From Caldilineaceae bacterium (GTDB lineage Bacteria; Chloroflexota; Anaerolineae; Caldilineales; Caldilineaceae): a stretch of 30,334 bases of DNA. This document shows, one piece after another, positions 14,375 through 28,345 of this stretch. Below the pieces are notes generated by a model, which was not told the DNA's origin, made no database searches, and worked only from the letters and a program-made list of their open reading frames with translations. Position numbers and translations under genes: made by a program. The DNA lies in the NCBI GenBank assembly GCA_014879855.1, contig JACSRH010000216.1, positions 1 through 30,334 of the forward strand. Reading direction: 5' to 3'. Position 1 is the first letter of the stretch. The number at the start of each line of letters is the position of its first letter.

Positions 14375-17077
14375 TTGAAAAGCAACCGTCAAGACTCGCA
14401 GAATACGCAGCGACGCCAAGCCTTGTCCAAACCATTCTCTAATGATGGGCGCGGACAGGGACGAGACCCCTATCTATGGGCGCTGATCGCGTTGGCCGTG
14501 CTCTATGGCGTGATTTTCACGCGACTGGCCTGGGATCTGCAGGCCGGTATGCGCACGCACCGCTCCGATCTGGGCCAAATTGACCAGGCCATCTGGAACA
14601 GCAGTCGCGGCCACTGGCTGGCGCAGACAGACAATGGATTCGAGGCGACCCGTTTGACGGATCATGTCGAGCCGATCCTGGTGCTGATCAGCCCTATCTA
14701 CTGGCTGTGGGATGACGTGCGAGCGCTCTTGCTGCTTCAGGTGGTCACTGTGGCGGCCGGCGTCCTGCCGCTCTATCTACTGGCGCTGCGCCAATGCGAA
14801 AAGCTGCTTTCTGCGCGCGAACGCCATCAGATCTGGCGCAATGAGCCCTTGCAGCAACTGGCGCGACCGCTTGCTTTTGCATTAGGTGTAGCCTATCTGT
14901 TGGCGCCGCAGCTCCAGTCGGCGCTGTTGACCGAATTTCACGCCGCAGTGCTCGCAGTCCCGCTGATCCTGTGGGCCTTCTGGTCGGTCGATGTGCAACG
15001 CTGGGGACAGTTCCTTGCCGCCGCCCTGCTTGTGGCTTTTGTCAAAGAGGAGATGGCGCTGCTGGCTGCTGGATTGGGATTGTGGGCGGCCTGGCGCGCC
15101 TGGTGGGAAGGCAGACAGAAGCGCGAGGAGACAAGGAAACGGGAAAAGGAGGAGAAGAAGGAAGGGAGAAACGATGCAAGCTCCGATCGCTCAAGCTTGC
15201 GCTCTCCTGGCCGCTATTTCTTCGGCGCAATAATCTTCGTGGCTGGGCTGATCTGGTTCTACATTGCCACCTTTGTCATCGTGCCTGCTCATGCCGCCGA
15301 GGTGTACGGCGCGGCGGAGAGCACGTATTTCCAGCGCTATGGCGCACTCGGCAATTCTTCCACCGATATCTTGAAAAGCGTCGTGACGCGCCCCGATCTC
15401 GTTGTGCAAATTGCCAGCGAGCCAGCGCGCGTGGCGTATCTGGCCGGGCTGCTGATCACCTTTGCCTGGCTGCCGTTGCTGGGATTGGAGATTGTGCTGC
15501 TCTCGCTGCCGTTGTTGCTGGCAAACCTGCTCAGCGCTTACCCTGCCCAGTATTATGGCGAGTTTCACTACAGCGCACCACTGGTCGCCTATTTTGGCGT
15601 CGCCGCGGTCTATGGCATGGGGCGGATGTGGCGCTTCCTGGCGCGGCGCCTTGAGCGCTCTTCGTCTTCGTTTCAACACCTGCCCGCACAGGGAACAGGG
15701 CTGATGGCGGCAGCGGCGATGGTGCAGAACGCCCGCACGGCGCTGTTGCCCCTCATCACCGCCGGTCTGGTGATCTGGGTGCTGGCGTGGTCAGCCGGTA
15801 ATTATCTCCTGTATGGACGCGGGCCGTTCGGCGGCCGTTACGATCCGACGCCAATTACGGCGCATCATCGCCTGTTGGAGCGCTTCACCGCACAGATTCC
15901 CGCTGATGTGGCCGTGACCGCCACCGCCGGCGTCCATCCACATGTGAGCCATCGCCGCTATGTCTATCAGTTCCCACTTGGCCTTGATGCGCCAATGCCC
16001 GCGACCTGGGCGCTGCTCGACGTGACTACCAACACTGACATGGCCCCCGGTGATCTGAAGGCGCGTGTGGACGCTTTGCTGGCTGGGGAGTGGCGCGTCG
16101 TCGATGCGGCTGATGGATTCCTGCTGTTGGCGCACGGTCAAGGTGACAAGACGATCCCAGAGGCGTTTTATACTTTTGCGCGCACCAACAGTGACGTGGC
16201 GTCGAATGCGCCGTTGCAGCTCACCGCCATCCACACCGAGGATTGGCCACGCTGGCGGCAGACAAAGCTCGTCGCCGAGTGGGTGGTGGGCGACGGCTAC
16301 GATCCCGCCACGACGCCGCCCTGGGTTGAGCTTGTTACGCCGCAGCAGGATGTGATCGCCACGTTGAGTACAGCGACGCCGCCGGCGCTGGTTTGGCTTC
16401 CGCCCGAACGGTGGCAGCCAGGACAATCCATGCGCGTGACGACGCTCCCCTTATCTCTGCCGCGCACGGTCGGAGTGCGCGCGGCAGGTGACGGGCGGCC
16501 ACTGACGGCGATTTTCCACCGCCAGCCAGATGGAAAACTGTCCATGCTATCTGGCGATTTGGCTGCTGCCGGAGATTTTGGCGCGGCGTTGGCGAAAGCC
16601 GGGCTTGGCCCACTGTTGATGGCGGAGACGGAACTGAAATTCAGCGATGGCGACCCTGCGCGGGTGCGCGTGTGGATTGAGGATCGCGCTTCCTGGCCGG
16701 GGGATGCGCTAGACGTGTGGGTGCAGTGGGGCGTGGCGCGATGGCCGGAGCCGCTATCGGCCTTTGTCCATCTGCGTCGCAACGGCGAAACCATCGCGCA
16801 GATGGATGGCGCGCCAGCTTTTTTGACGAGTGCACCAAACGACGAGACAGTGACGCAAACTTTCCTCAACGAGTGGCGGCAGGTCACGATCCCGGCCGAC
16901 AGCCTGCTCGATGGCGAGTGGACATTGGCGCTAGGATTATACGATGCGCGGAGTGGGCAGCGTATTCCGCTTGCCAGTGGCGGCGACGAGTTGGTGGTGG
17001 CTCTGCCAAAGCTGACCGAGCCACCCATTGCGGATCAGGCGTGCGCCTTGATTCCACAAACGTGCGCAGCCCGATAA
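14375..17077 (+). CDS. DUF2079 family polytopic membrane protein
   Basis: Membrane protein of 900 residues. After a polar N-terminus, a first helix lies at about 33-52, then the DUF2079 signature SDLGQIDQAIWN (64-75), RLTDHVEPILVLISPIYW and several more helices to about residue 480. The C-terminal half (about 490-890) is soluble and likely extracytoplasmic. DUF2079 proteins resemble GT-C glycosyltransferases in design, but their reaction is unproven. The start is TTG at 14375; no ATG or other good start occurs before residue 59, which lies after the first helix. A highly charged insert at about 246-278 (RQKREETRKREKEEKKEGR) between two helices is encoded by a G/A-rich stretch resembling the hairpin repeats found elsewhere in the window. 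The gene lies 32 bases after the DegT aminotransferase. Confidence 0.9.
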   Translation: MKSNRQDSQNTQRRQALSKPFSNDGRGQGRDPYLWALIALAVLYGVIFTRLAWDLQAGMRTHRSDLGQIDQAIWNSSRGHWLAQTDNGFEATRLTDHVEPILVLISPIYWLWDDVRALLLLQVVTVAAGVLPLYLLALRQCEKLLSARERHQIWRNEPLQQLARPLAFALGVAYLLAPQLQSALLTEFHAAVLAVPLILWAFWSVDVQRWGQFLAAALLVAFVKEEMALLAAGLGLWAAWRAWWEGRQKREETRKREKEEKKEGRNDASSDRSSLRSPGRYFFGAIIFVAGLIWFYIATFVIVPAHAAEVYGAAESTYFQRYGALGNSSTDILKSVVTRPDLVVQIASEPARVAYLAGLLITFAWLPLLGLEIVLLSLPLLLANLLSAYPAQYYGEFHYSAPLVAYFGVAAVYGMGRMWRFLARRLERSSSSFQHLPAQGTGLMAAAAMVQNARTALLPLITAGLVIWVLAWSAGNYLLYGRGPFGGRYDPTPITAHHRLLERFTAQIPADVAVTATAGVHPHVSHRRYVYQFPLGLDAPMPATWALLDVTTNTDMAPGDLKARVDALLAGEWRVVDAADGFLLLAHGQGDKTIPEAFYTFARTNSDVASNAPLQLTAIHTEDWPRWRQTKLVAEWVVGDGYDPATTPPWVELVTPQQDVIATLSTATPPALVWLPPERWQPGQSMRVTTLPLSLPRTVGVRAAGDGRPLTAIFHRQPDGKLSMLSGDLAAAGDFGAALAKAGLGPLLMAETELKFSDGDPARVRVWIEDRASWPGDALDVWVQWGVARWPEPLSAFVHLRRNGETIAQMDGAPAFLTSAPNDETVTQTFLNEWRQVTIPADSLLDGEWTLALGLYDARSGQRIPLASGGDELVVALPKLTEPPIADQACALIPQTCAAR
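15111..15195. repeat. Probable in-frame GGGAGA-type repeat inside the DUF2079 gene
   Basis: The G/A-rich run includes GGAGACAAGGAAACGGGAAA, nearly the same as the reverse complement of the C/T arm in carB (GGAGACAAGGAGACAGGGAG, from 22365-22386). Only one arm is clear here; the C/T arm is missing or worn. It encodes a cytoplasmic-type charged loop. Confidence 0.55.
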
Positions 17078-17179
17078 TCTTCATTCCTGTATTTATTTCA
17101 AATCCGAGCAACTTGGGGATGTCTGCCATTGGTAGTCAATGGTGCAGGCATGGATACAGTGGTGCAGACGGTATAAACG

Positions 17180-17214
17180 CGCGTGGCCACAACAAGCTAG
17201 GCCGCGGCCACGCG
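17180..17214. terminator. Hairpin at the convergent ends of the DUF2079 and CBM48 genes
   Basis: CGCGTGGCC (17180-17188) pairs perfectly with GGCCACGCG (17206-17214). It overlaps the last codons of the CBM48 gene. No T-run follows, so it is a weak terminator at best. The 120-base gap after the DUF2079 stop also holds a small hairpin CCATTG/CAATGG (17126-17142). Confidence 0.4.
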
Positions 17215-17661
17215 TGGACGCATACGCGGCATTTCCACAGCGGAGCGTTCACCATTCATCCCACGCACGACGCCTTCACGCGGGTATGGGAGATGGGGCG
17301 CAACATGGGGCTGGCCATCAACGACCTTGCTTGGCTGGCGATCGGCAAGCGTGGCTGTGTGCGCCATATCGAGATCGATCACACTGTTGTGGCTGCCGTA
17401 GATATTGTCCGTAAATCCATCGGTATGATAGTCAGTTTGCCAACGGCCATCGATCAGATAGCGAAACTCGTGGCGCTGACCAACCGGTAACTCCACCGTT
17501 GCACGCCACACGCCATCGCGCGATTGAACTAGCGGTATCATGCGTTCATCCCAGTTGTTGAACGTGCCCGCCACCGAAATCCGATCGGCCCAAACACAAG
17601 AGGGTAGCTCAAAAATAACACGGATGTAACCAGGGCGAGAGGATGGGCTTTTGTGAATCAT
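17197..17661 (-). CDS. Stand-alone CBM48 (glycogen-binding/isoamylase N-terminal-like) protein
   Basis: Protein of 154 residues. Residues about 12-98 form a CBM48/AMPK-beta-type immunoglobulin-fold domain: VAGTFNNWDERMIPL (30-44), DGVWRATVELPVGQRHEFRYL (49-69), DGRWQTDYHTDG and the closing motif NIYGSHNSVIDL. These domains bind alpha-1,4-glucans such as glycogen. No catalytic domain is present. About 55 further residues follow, rich in Pro, Arg and His and ending RMRPRVAAA; this tail is not part of the domain and looks like extension into former non-coding sequence. The ATG at 17661 has AGGAGG at 17667-17672; the frame continues upstream to 17733 without another such site. The role is probably glycogen binding or regulation; no glycogen enzyme is in view. 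Confidence 0.82.
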   Translation of the reverse strand: MIHKSPSSRPGYIRVIFELPSCVWADRISVAGTFNNWDERMIPLVQSRDGVWRATVELPVGQRHEFRYLIDGRWQTDYHTDGFTDNIYGSHNSVIDLDMAHTATLADRQPSKVVDGQPHVAPHLPYPREGVVRGMNGERSAVEMPRMRPRVAAA

Positions 17662-17739
17662 ACGAACCTCCTGGCAGAATGCCTTCGTGTATTGGAATCT
17701 GCAATGGCGTCTGTCACCAACTATATCTCCCACCGAAAG

Positions 17740-18009
17740 TCCTTGCGAAACTCATGCCCGCCGATAAACTGATTTAGTAAATGCTCGGCAATCGAACAAT
17801 TGTGCGCCCTGTATTAGAAATTGAGAGGCAAACGCTATAGATATCTGAAATCGACAGCAATTTCTGCAATAAAGAGATTTTCCAATCGTTTCTTGTGCAA
17901 GGCGCACAAAATATAATGGGAGAAGTTCATCAACTGACGTTTCACATTCTGTCATAACAATAACATATATCGAAAAAAATAAGGTTAAGCGAGTGTTAAA
18001 GTTTACTAG
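17740..18009. other. A+T-rich intergenic stretch without a recognised gene
   Basis: This part of the 452-base gap between the CBM48 and leuS genes is clearly richer in A+T than its surroundings. It contains the inverted repeat TTGTGC-AAGGC-GCACAA at 17894-17910 and a plus-strand TATAAT just after it. A 110-codon minus-strand frame crosses it but overlaps the hairpin at 18010-18055 and matches nothing I recognise. It may hold the CBM48 promoter; no specific site can be defended. Confidence 0.4.
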
Positions 18010-18055
18010 CGGAAAGGCGGCGTCTTCCTGCTTTAAGAAGAACGCCGCCTTTCCG
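18010..18055 (-). terminator. Hairpin terminator downstream of leuS
   Basis: CGGAAAGGCGGCGT (18010-18023) pairs perfectly over 14 bases with 18042-18055. The 18-base loop has an inner CTTC/GAAG pairing. It lies 58 bases beyond the leuS stop. Only a weak T-rich run follows on the minus strand. Confidence 0.65.
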
Positions 18056-18113
18056 GATGCTTTGCGTAAGGAAAATGTCGGCAATTGTAACGTTGCCTAC
18101 GAACTGGCTACGT

Positions 18114-20609
<2,496 letters not shown>

Positions 20610-20745
20610 GATGTGCTCCAGTCGCGTGATCATGGGAAAACGCTTTATTCATGGCTATCTTGCACACAGGCCGCAACCGGCAGCCGCGCAAGATGACGGC
20701 ATAAGTAGTTTCGTTTGATGGCAGATGCGCCCGCGTAATGCGTTC

Positions 20746-20838
<93 letters not shown>

Positions 20839-20841
<3 letters not shown>

Positions 20842-20869
20842 ATAGGGCGATTGTACCACAGTCTGTCAA
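20839..20869 (-). promoter_or_regulatory. Predicted promoter of the leuS leader
   Basis: On the minus strand TTGACA (20864-20869) is a perfect -35 box. Downstream are an extended -10, TGGTACAAT (TACAAT at 20850-20855), and an alternative -10, CTATAT (20840-20845), 18 bases from the -35. Either gives a transcript starting about 205-230 bases before leuS. Confidence 0.55.
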
Positions 20870-20904
20870 GAAGCAGGCTAATGCGGATGCGTTCCGAAAT
20901 TTTG

Positions 20905-20949
20905 GCGGTCGCGCTCGCCGCGCCTGACCGGCGCGGCGAGCGCGACCGC
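20905..20949 (-). terminator. Long G+C-rich hairpin after carB
   Basis: Perfect 20-bp stem (20905-20924 with 20930-20949) with a 5-base loop TGACC, 15 bases beyond the carB stop. On the minus strand it is followed by CAAAATTT, a poor U-tract. It most likely ends carB transcription before the leuS promoter. Confidence 0.7.
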
Positions 20950-20963
20950 GTTTCCGCCTCCGC

Positions 20964-24458
<3,495 letters not shown>

Positions 24459-24615
24459 AGGTTTTGTGCAGCGACAAGACACCAGAAAAAATTGAGATTT
24501 CAGAAAGTGACGAAAATCAGCTAGAGCATATACAATGAAGCGCACCAGCGCAAAGGAGTCGTCCAGTTTTTGACTCAATTATGGTTGACTAGGCTCTGTT
24601 TACAGGAGGATTGCG

Positions 24616-26286
24616 ATGTCTTCTGATGTTCTCGCCACACTTGTGCCCCAACCGGTCAGCGCGTCCGCACGGCCAGGCAGCCTGGCGCTGCCGGCGCAGG
24701 TGGGCATCTGGCGCGACGACGGCGCGGCGGCTGCCGCGGATCTGCTGACCATTGAACTGAGCCGCGCCACGGGTCTGCGCTTTGCTCCGGCCGCGCGTGA
24801 AGCGGCTCAGATCGTCCTGCACAGCGACGGCGACAGCGGCGAACATTACCGGATCGAGATCGATGAGCGCCGCGCGTCGATCTCCGGCTCCCCTGCCGGG
24901 TTGATTCACGGCGTCTACACATTGCGCCAACTGCTGCCCGCGGCCAACTGGCGGGCGGCGCCGCTGCCGGGCGTGGCGTGGAATCTGCCAGCCTGCCTGA
25001 TCGAGGATCGCCCGCGCTTTGGCTGGCGCGGCTGTATGCTCGACACCGCGCGCCACTTCTCGCCCAAGCAGACGATTCTCCGTTTTGTCGATCTGCTGGC
25101 GATGCATCACTTCAACCGGCTGCATCTGCACCTCACCGACGACCAGGGGTGGCGCGTCGAGATCAAGGCATTTCCCAAGCTCACCGAAGTCGGATCGCAC
25201 CGCGCCAACACGGGGCTTGGCTTTGCCGTGTCCGCGACGGAGCCGCACGATGGGACGCCACACGGCGGCTACTACACCCAGGACGACCTGCGCGAAATCG
25301 TCGCCTACGCCGCGGCGCGCGGCATCATCGTCATGCCGGAGATCGAACTGCCCGGCCACGCCCGCGCCCTGATCGCCGCCTATCCAGAGTTCGGCTGTCT
25401 CCCCGATGAGCCGGTGGACGTGGGAACCTACTTTGGCATCAGTCGCGATCTGGTCAACCCGCTGCCGCACACCATCGCCGCGCTGGAGACCATCTTTGAG
25501 GAATTGCTGACGATCTTTCCGTCCCCCTGGATCCACGTCGGCGGCGACGAAGCGCCGCTTGAGCGCTGGCGCGACTCGCCCGCCATCCGTGCGCACATCG
25601 CCAGCCTCGGCCTTCCTGACGCCGAAGCGATGCGCACCTGGTTCACGGCGCATTTCGCCGAGTTTCTGAACGCGCGCGGACGCCGGCTGGTCGGCTGGGA
25701 TGAAATCATTCACTACGGCGGGTTGACGCCGAGTTCCGTGATCATGTCGTGGCGCGGGGAGAAGGGCGGCATGAAGGCGGCGCAGGAAGGCTACGACGTC
25801 CTGATGGCGCCGGTCTTTCCCACCTACTTTGACTACGCCCAGGATGAGGGCGCAGACGAGCCGCTGTCGATCGGCCAGTCCGTGCTGCTCGAAGATGTCT
25901 ATGCCTACGAACCGTCGGCGCGCTGGCCCGACAAGGCTTCCTTTGACAAGGTGCTGGGCGTGCAGTGCCAGCTCTGGCGCGAAGTAATTCTCGACGAGGC
26001 GCACCTGGAGTACATGGCTTTCCCACGCGTCTGTGCGCTGGCCGAAGTCGCGTGGAGCGAGACGCGCGACGATTTCGCCGCTTTCCGCCAGCGGTTGGCG
26101 CACCATCTGGCGCGCCTCGACGCGTACGGCGTCAACTATCGCCCGCTCGCGGGCCCGCGCCCGTGGCAGCAGGGCGGTGCAGGCCGCAAAGCCTATCAGC
26201 CGCGCTTCAACCTCAAAGAGGCGCTGGCCAATCTGGATCAATGGGCCGAGTCGGGCGAGCCGCCCGCCGAACATCTGGCCGATTAA
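24616..26286 (+). CDS. Beta-N-acetylhexosaminidase (GH20)
   Basis: Glycoside hydrolase family 20 enzyme of 556 residues; it removes terminal beta-linked N-acetylglucosamine or N-acetylgalactosamine by substrate-assisted catalysis. An N-terminal GH20b-like domain (about 5-125, closing with LIHGVYTLRQLLP) is followed by the barrel. RGCMLDTARHFSP, FNRLHLHLTDDQGWR and MPEIELPGHARALIAAYPE are standard. The catalytic Asp-Glu pair is Asp311-Glu312 in IHVGGDEAP; WDEI and SWRGEKGG lie later in the barrel. No signal peptide is visible, so the enzyme probably works in the cytoplasm on imported oligosaccharides. AGGAGG at 24604-24609 supports the start. It is divergent from carB across 157 bases and ends at a hairpin terminator. 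Confidence 0.96.
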   Translation: MSSDVLATLVPQPVSASARPGSLALPAQVGIWRDDGAAAAADLLTIELSRATGLRFAPAAREAAQIVLHSDGDSGEHYRIEIDERRASISGSPAGLIHGVYTLRQLLPAANWRAAPLPGVAWNLPACLIEDRPRFGWRGCMLDTARHFSPKQTILRFVDLLAMHHFNRLHLHLTDDQGWRVEIKAFPKLTEVGSHRANTGLGFAVSATEPHDGTPHGGYYTQDDLREIVAYAAARGIIVMPEIELPGHARALIAAYPEFGCLPDEPVDVGTYFGISRDLVNPLPHTIAALETIFEELLTIFPSPWIHVGGDEAPLERWRDSPAIRAHIASLGLPDAEAMRTWFTAHFAEFLNARGRRLVGWDEIIHYGGLTPSSVIMSWRGEKGGMKAAQEGYDVLMAPVFPTYFDYAQDEGADEPLSIGQSVLLEDVYAYEPSARWPDKASFDKVLGVQCQLWREVILDEAHLEYMAFPRVCALAEVAWSETRDDFAAFRQRLAHHLARLDAYGVNYRPLAGPRPWQQGGAGRKAYQPRFNLKEALANLDQWAESGEPPAEHLAD

Positions 26287-26292
26287 GTGGCG

Positions 26293-26338
26293 CCCGGCTT
26301 TGGATCGCGAGCGTCCTCGCCCGCGATCCAAAGCCGGG
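26293..26338 (+). terminator. Long hairpin terminator after the hexosaminidase gene
   Basis: Perfect 17-bp stem CCCGGCTTTGGATCGCG (26293-26309) with 26322-26338, 12-base loop, 6 bases beyond the stop codon. The following TGTTT is a weak U-tract. Confidence 0.75.
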
Positions 26339-26381
26339 TGTTTGGCGTTGCGCGAGAAGGCGATTTATACTGCTGGCAGCC

Positions 26382-26466
26382 GCCAGCGGTGCAATGAGAC
26401 CAGTGCACCCTCTGGCCTCATTGCACCGCTGGCCTCAGTGCATCATCTGGCCTCAGTGCACCACAC
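26382..26466 (+). repeat. Inverted and tandem repeat cluster upstream of gcvT
   Basis: GCCAGCGGTGCAATGAG (26382-26398) pairs perfectly over 17 bases with 26417-26433. The right-hand sequence is then repeated with changes (CTGGCCTCATTGCACC, CTGGCCTCAGTGCATC, CTGGCCTCAGTGCACC). One left arm could therefore pair with any of several right arms. A possible -10 box TATACT at 26366-26371 would put the whole cluster in the gcvT leader. Confidence 0.8.
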
Positions 26467-26490
26467 TGAACCGACGCAAAGGAGCGATCT

Positions 26491-27585
26491 GTGTTGCAAC
26501 GTACGCCACTTTATGAAACCCATGTTGCGATGGGCGGGCGCATGGTGGAGTTTGCCGGCTATGAATTGCCCGTTCAATATCCCGCCGGGCCGACCGCCGA
26601 GCATCACGCCGTACGCACCGCCGCCGGCCTTTTCGATATTGACCACATGGGCCAGTTCGAGATAGGGGGGCCAGATGCCGAAATCTGCCTTCAACAGCTT
26701 CAGGTGTGGGATCTTGACCAGATGGCGGAAGGTGAGGCTCATTACAGCGTGCTCTGCTATGACGACGGCACGGTGGTCGACGACATTTTTCTCTACAAAT
26801 TGCATCGTCGCTGGCTGATGATCGTCAATGCATCCAACCGCGCCAAGGACTGGGCGTGGATCGAGCATCACCTGCATGGCTACGACGCCGCCCTGATCGA
26901 GCGATCGGATGAGCTTGCCATGTTGGCGCTGCAAGGCCCCAAGGCTGAGCAGATCTTGCAGAAGCTGACCAGCTATCCGCTCGTCACTGTCGCCCCTCGC
27001 ACCGCCGTGGAAACTCAGATCGGTGGGCTGATGGTTATTGCCGGTCGCACTGGCTATACAGGCGAAGATGGCTTTGAACTCTATGTGCCCGTCGAAGGGG
27101 TGGTCACTTTCTGGCGCCTGCTTCTCGACGCAGGCAAAGAAGATGGATTGTTGGCGTGTGGTCTGGCCGCGCGCGACAGCCTGCGCTTTGAGGCGTCAAT
27201 GCCGCTTTACGGCCACGAACTCAGCCCGCAGATCAACCCGCTCGAGGCGCGTCTCGGCTGGACCATGTCGTGGAACAAGCCGTTCATCGGGCGCGACGCG
27301 CTGCTCAAGGTAAAGCTGGAAAAGCCGGCGCGCCTGCTCGTCGGCCTGGAAATGGTCGAGAAGGCGGTGCCGCGCGAGCATTACGATGTAGCCAGCGATG
27401 GCCAGGTCATCGGCCACGTCACGTCCGGCATGAAAAGCCCCACGCTCGACAAGTTCCTGGCGATGGCCTACGTACCCTCCGCGTACAGCGCCCTGGGGAC
27501 GCGCCTGGATGTGATTGTGCGCGGGCAACCCAAAGCGGCAGTCGTCGTCAAACGCCCCTTCTACAAGCCAAAGTACAAGGTATAA
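26491..27585 (+). CDS. gcvT: Glycine cleavage system T protein (aminomethyltransferase)
   Basis: Tetrahydrofolate-dependent aminomethyltransferase of 364 residues, the usual GcvT length. It releases ammonia from the aminomethyl-lipoyl arm of the H protein and passes the one-carbon unit to tetrahydrofolate. Family segments are PLYETHVAMGGRMVEFAGYELPVQY, DIDHMGQFEIGG, DDGTVVDDIFLYKL (substrate-binding Asp), LALQGPKA, RTGYTGEDGFELYVP and GLAARDSLRFEASMPLYGHEL. The start is GTG at 26491 with AAAGGAG at 26478-26484. gcvH follows after 36 bases, as in many bacterial gcv operons. gcvP is not between or next to them within view, so the P protein must be encoded elsewhere. Confidence 0.96.
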   Translation: MLQRTPLYETHVAMGGRMVEFAGYELPVQYPAGPTAEHHAVRTAAGLFDIDHMGQFEIGGPDAEICLQQLQVWDLDQMAEGEAHYSVLCYDDGTVVDDIFLYKLHRRWLMIVNASNRAKDWAWIEHHLHGYDAALIERSDELAMLALQGPKAEQILQKLTSYPLVTVAPRTAVETQIGGLMVIAGRTGYTGEDGFELYVPVEGVVTFWRLLLDAGKEDGLLACGLAARDSLRFEASMPLYGHELSPQINPLEARLGWTMSWNKPFIGRDALLKVKLEKPARLLVGLEMVEKAVPREHYDVASDGQVIGHVTSGMKSPTLDKFLAMAYVPSAYSALGTRLDVIVRGQPKAAVVVKRPFYKPKYKV

Positions 27586-27621
27586 AGTTACTCTTCATCT
27601 CTCAACCATAAGGAGTTCAAG

Positions 27622-28020
27622 ATGGCCAGCTACAAATTGGATCAGAGCGTCAGATATGCCAAGAGCCATGAGTGGGCGCGCGTCGACGATGACATTGTCG
27701 TCGTCGGCATCTCCGATTATGCCCAGGACGCGCTGAGCGACGTTGTTTATATTGACCTGCCGGAAGTGGGCGATACGGTCACCGCCGGCAAGCAGGTGTC
27801 CACAGTAGAGTCGGTCAAGGCGGCGGAAGATGTCAACGCACCGATCAGCGGCGAGGTCATCGAGGTCAACACTGCGCTGGAAGACACGCCAGAGATCGTC
27901 AACGAGCGACCGTATGATGCCTGGTTCTTTAAGGTCAAGCCGACCGACAAACTGGATGCCGAGCTGGCCGCGCTGCTGGCGCCCGCCGACTACGAGAAGT
28001 TTGTCGCTGAACTGGAATAG
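27622..28020 (+). CDS. gcvH: Glycine cleavage system H protein (lipoyl carrier)
   Basis: Lipoyl-domain protein of 132 residues, normal for GcvH. It carries the aminomethyl group between the P and T proteins on a lipoyl-lysine. Lys66 in TVESVKAAEDVNAPISGEV is the lipoylation site; the start SHEWARVDDDIVVVGISDYAQDALSDVVYIDLPEVG and the end of the domain (DTPEIVNERPYDAWFFKV) match the family throughout. AAGGAG at 27610-27615 lies 6 bases before the ATG. It is in an operon with gcvT. A CGGATT-type hairpin repeat starts 5 bases after the stop and may end the transcript. Confidence 0.97.
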   Translation: MASYKLDQSVRYAKSHEWARVDDDIVVVGISDYAQDALSDVVYIDLPEVGDTVTAGKQVSTVESVKAAEDVNAPISGEVIEVNTALEDTPEIVNERPYDAWFFKVKPTDKLDAELAALLAPADYEKFVAELE

Positions 28021-28024
28021 CCCG

Positions 28025-28118
28025 ATAGCACGCGGATAAAACAGATTAGGCGGATTTCCGTGGATTTTTCTTGATGTAATCCGCGTTGTCCGCCCGATCC
28101 GCGAAATCCGCGTGCTAT
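28025..28118. repeat. Complete hairpin repeat, CGGATT family, after gcvH
   Basis: Terminal arms ATAGCACGCGGAT (28025-28037) and ATCCGCGTGCTAT (28106-28118) are perfect inverted copies of 13 bases. Between them CGGAT-type units continue on the left (CAGATTAGGCGGATTTCCGTGGATT) and ATCCG-type units on the right. The rest of the 325-base gap, up to 28345, shows no other feature I can support. Confidence 0.85.
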
Positions 28119-28345
28119 TGCGCGTATCGCCGCGCCCCCTCCTGGCGTCCACAGCACTTGCCCCAAATCCATCCAGAACACTTTTATCGTTTCAATAGAA
28201 GAAAGCGTACTTCGCAGGTGTGGAGCCTGTGATATGTTGATGTCCATTGTAGGGTGTGGCTGACCCGGCGATTTCTCGCCGCACGGCGCTCCAGGCAATG
28301 GTTGGCTTCCTGTCCGGGCGAACCTCGGACGCACAACAGGATGGC

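Noticed and set aside
17752..18084. 110-codon minus-strand frame between the CBM48 and leuS genes
   Set aside because: No recognisable domain, no ribosome site, A+T-rich composition unlike neighbours, and it begins inside the leuS terminator hairpin.
24589..26331. 580-codon minus-strand frame opposite the hexosaminidase gene
   Set aside because: Shadow of a G+C-rich gene; the plus strand has a complete GH20 protein with catalytic residues and a strong ribosome site.
26340..26490. Glycine riboswitch before gcvT
   Set aside because: None of the conserved glycine-aptamer core segments are present; the structure is made of simple repeats.
27990..28334. 114-codon minus-strand frame after gcvH
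   Set aside because: Much of it is translation of the CGGATT hairpin repeat, and the rest shows no family.
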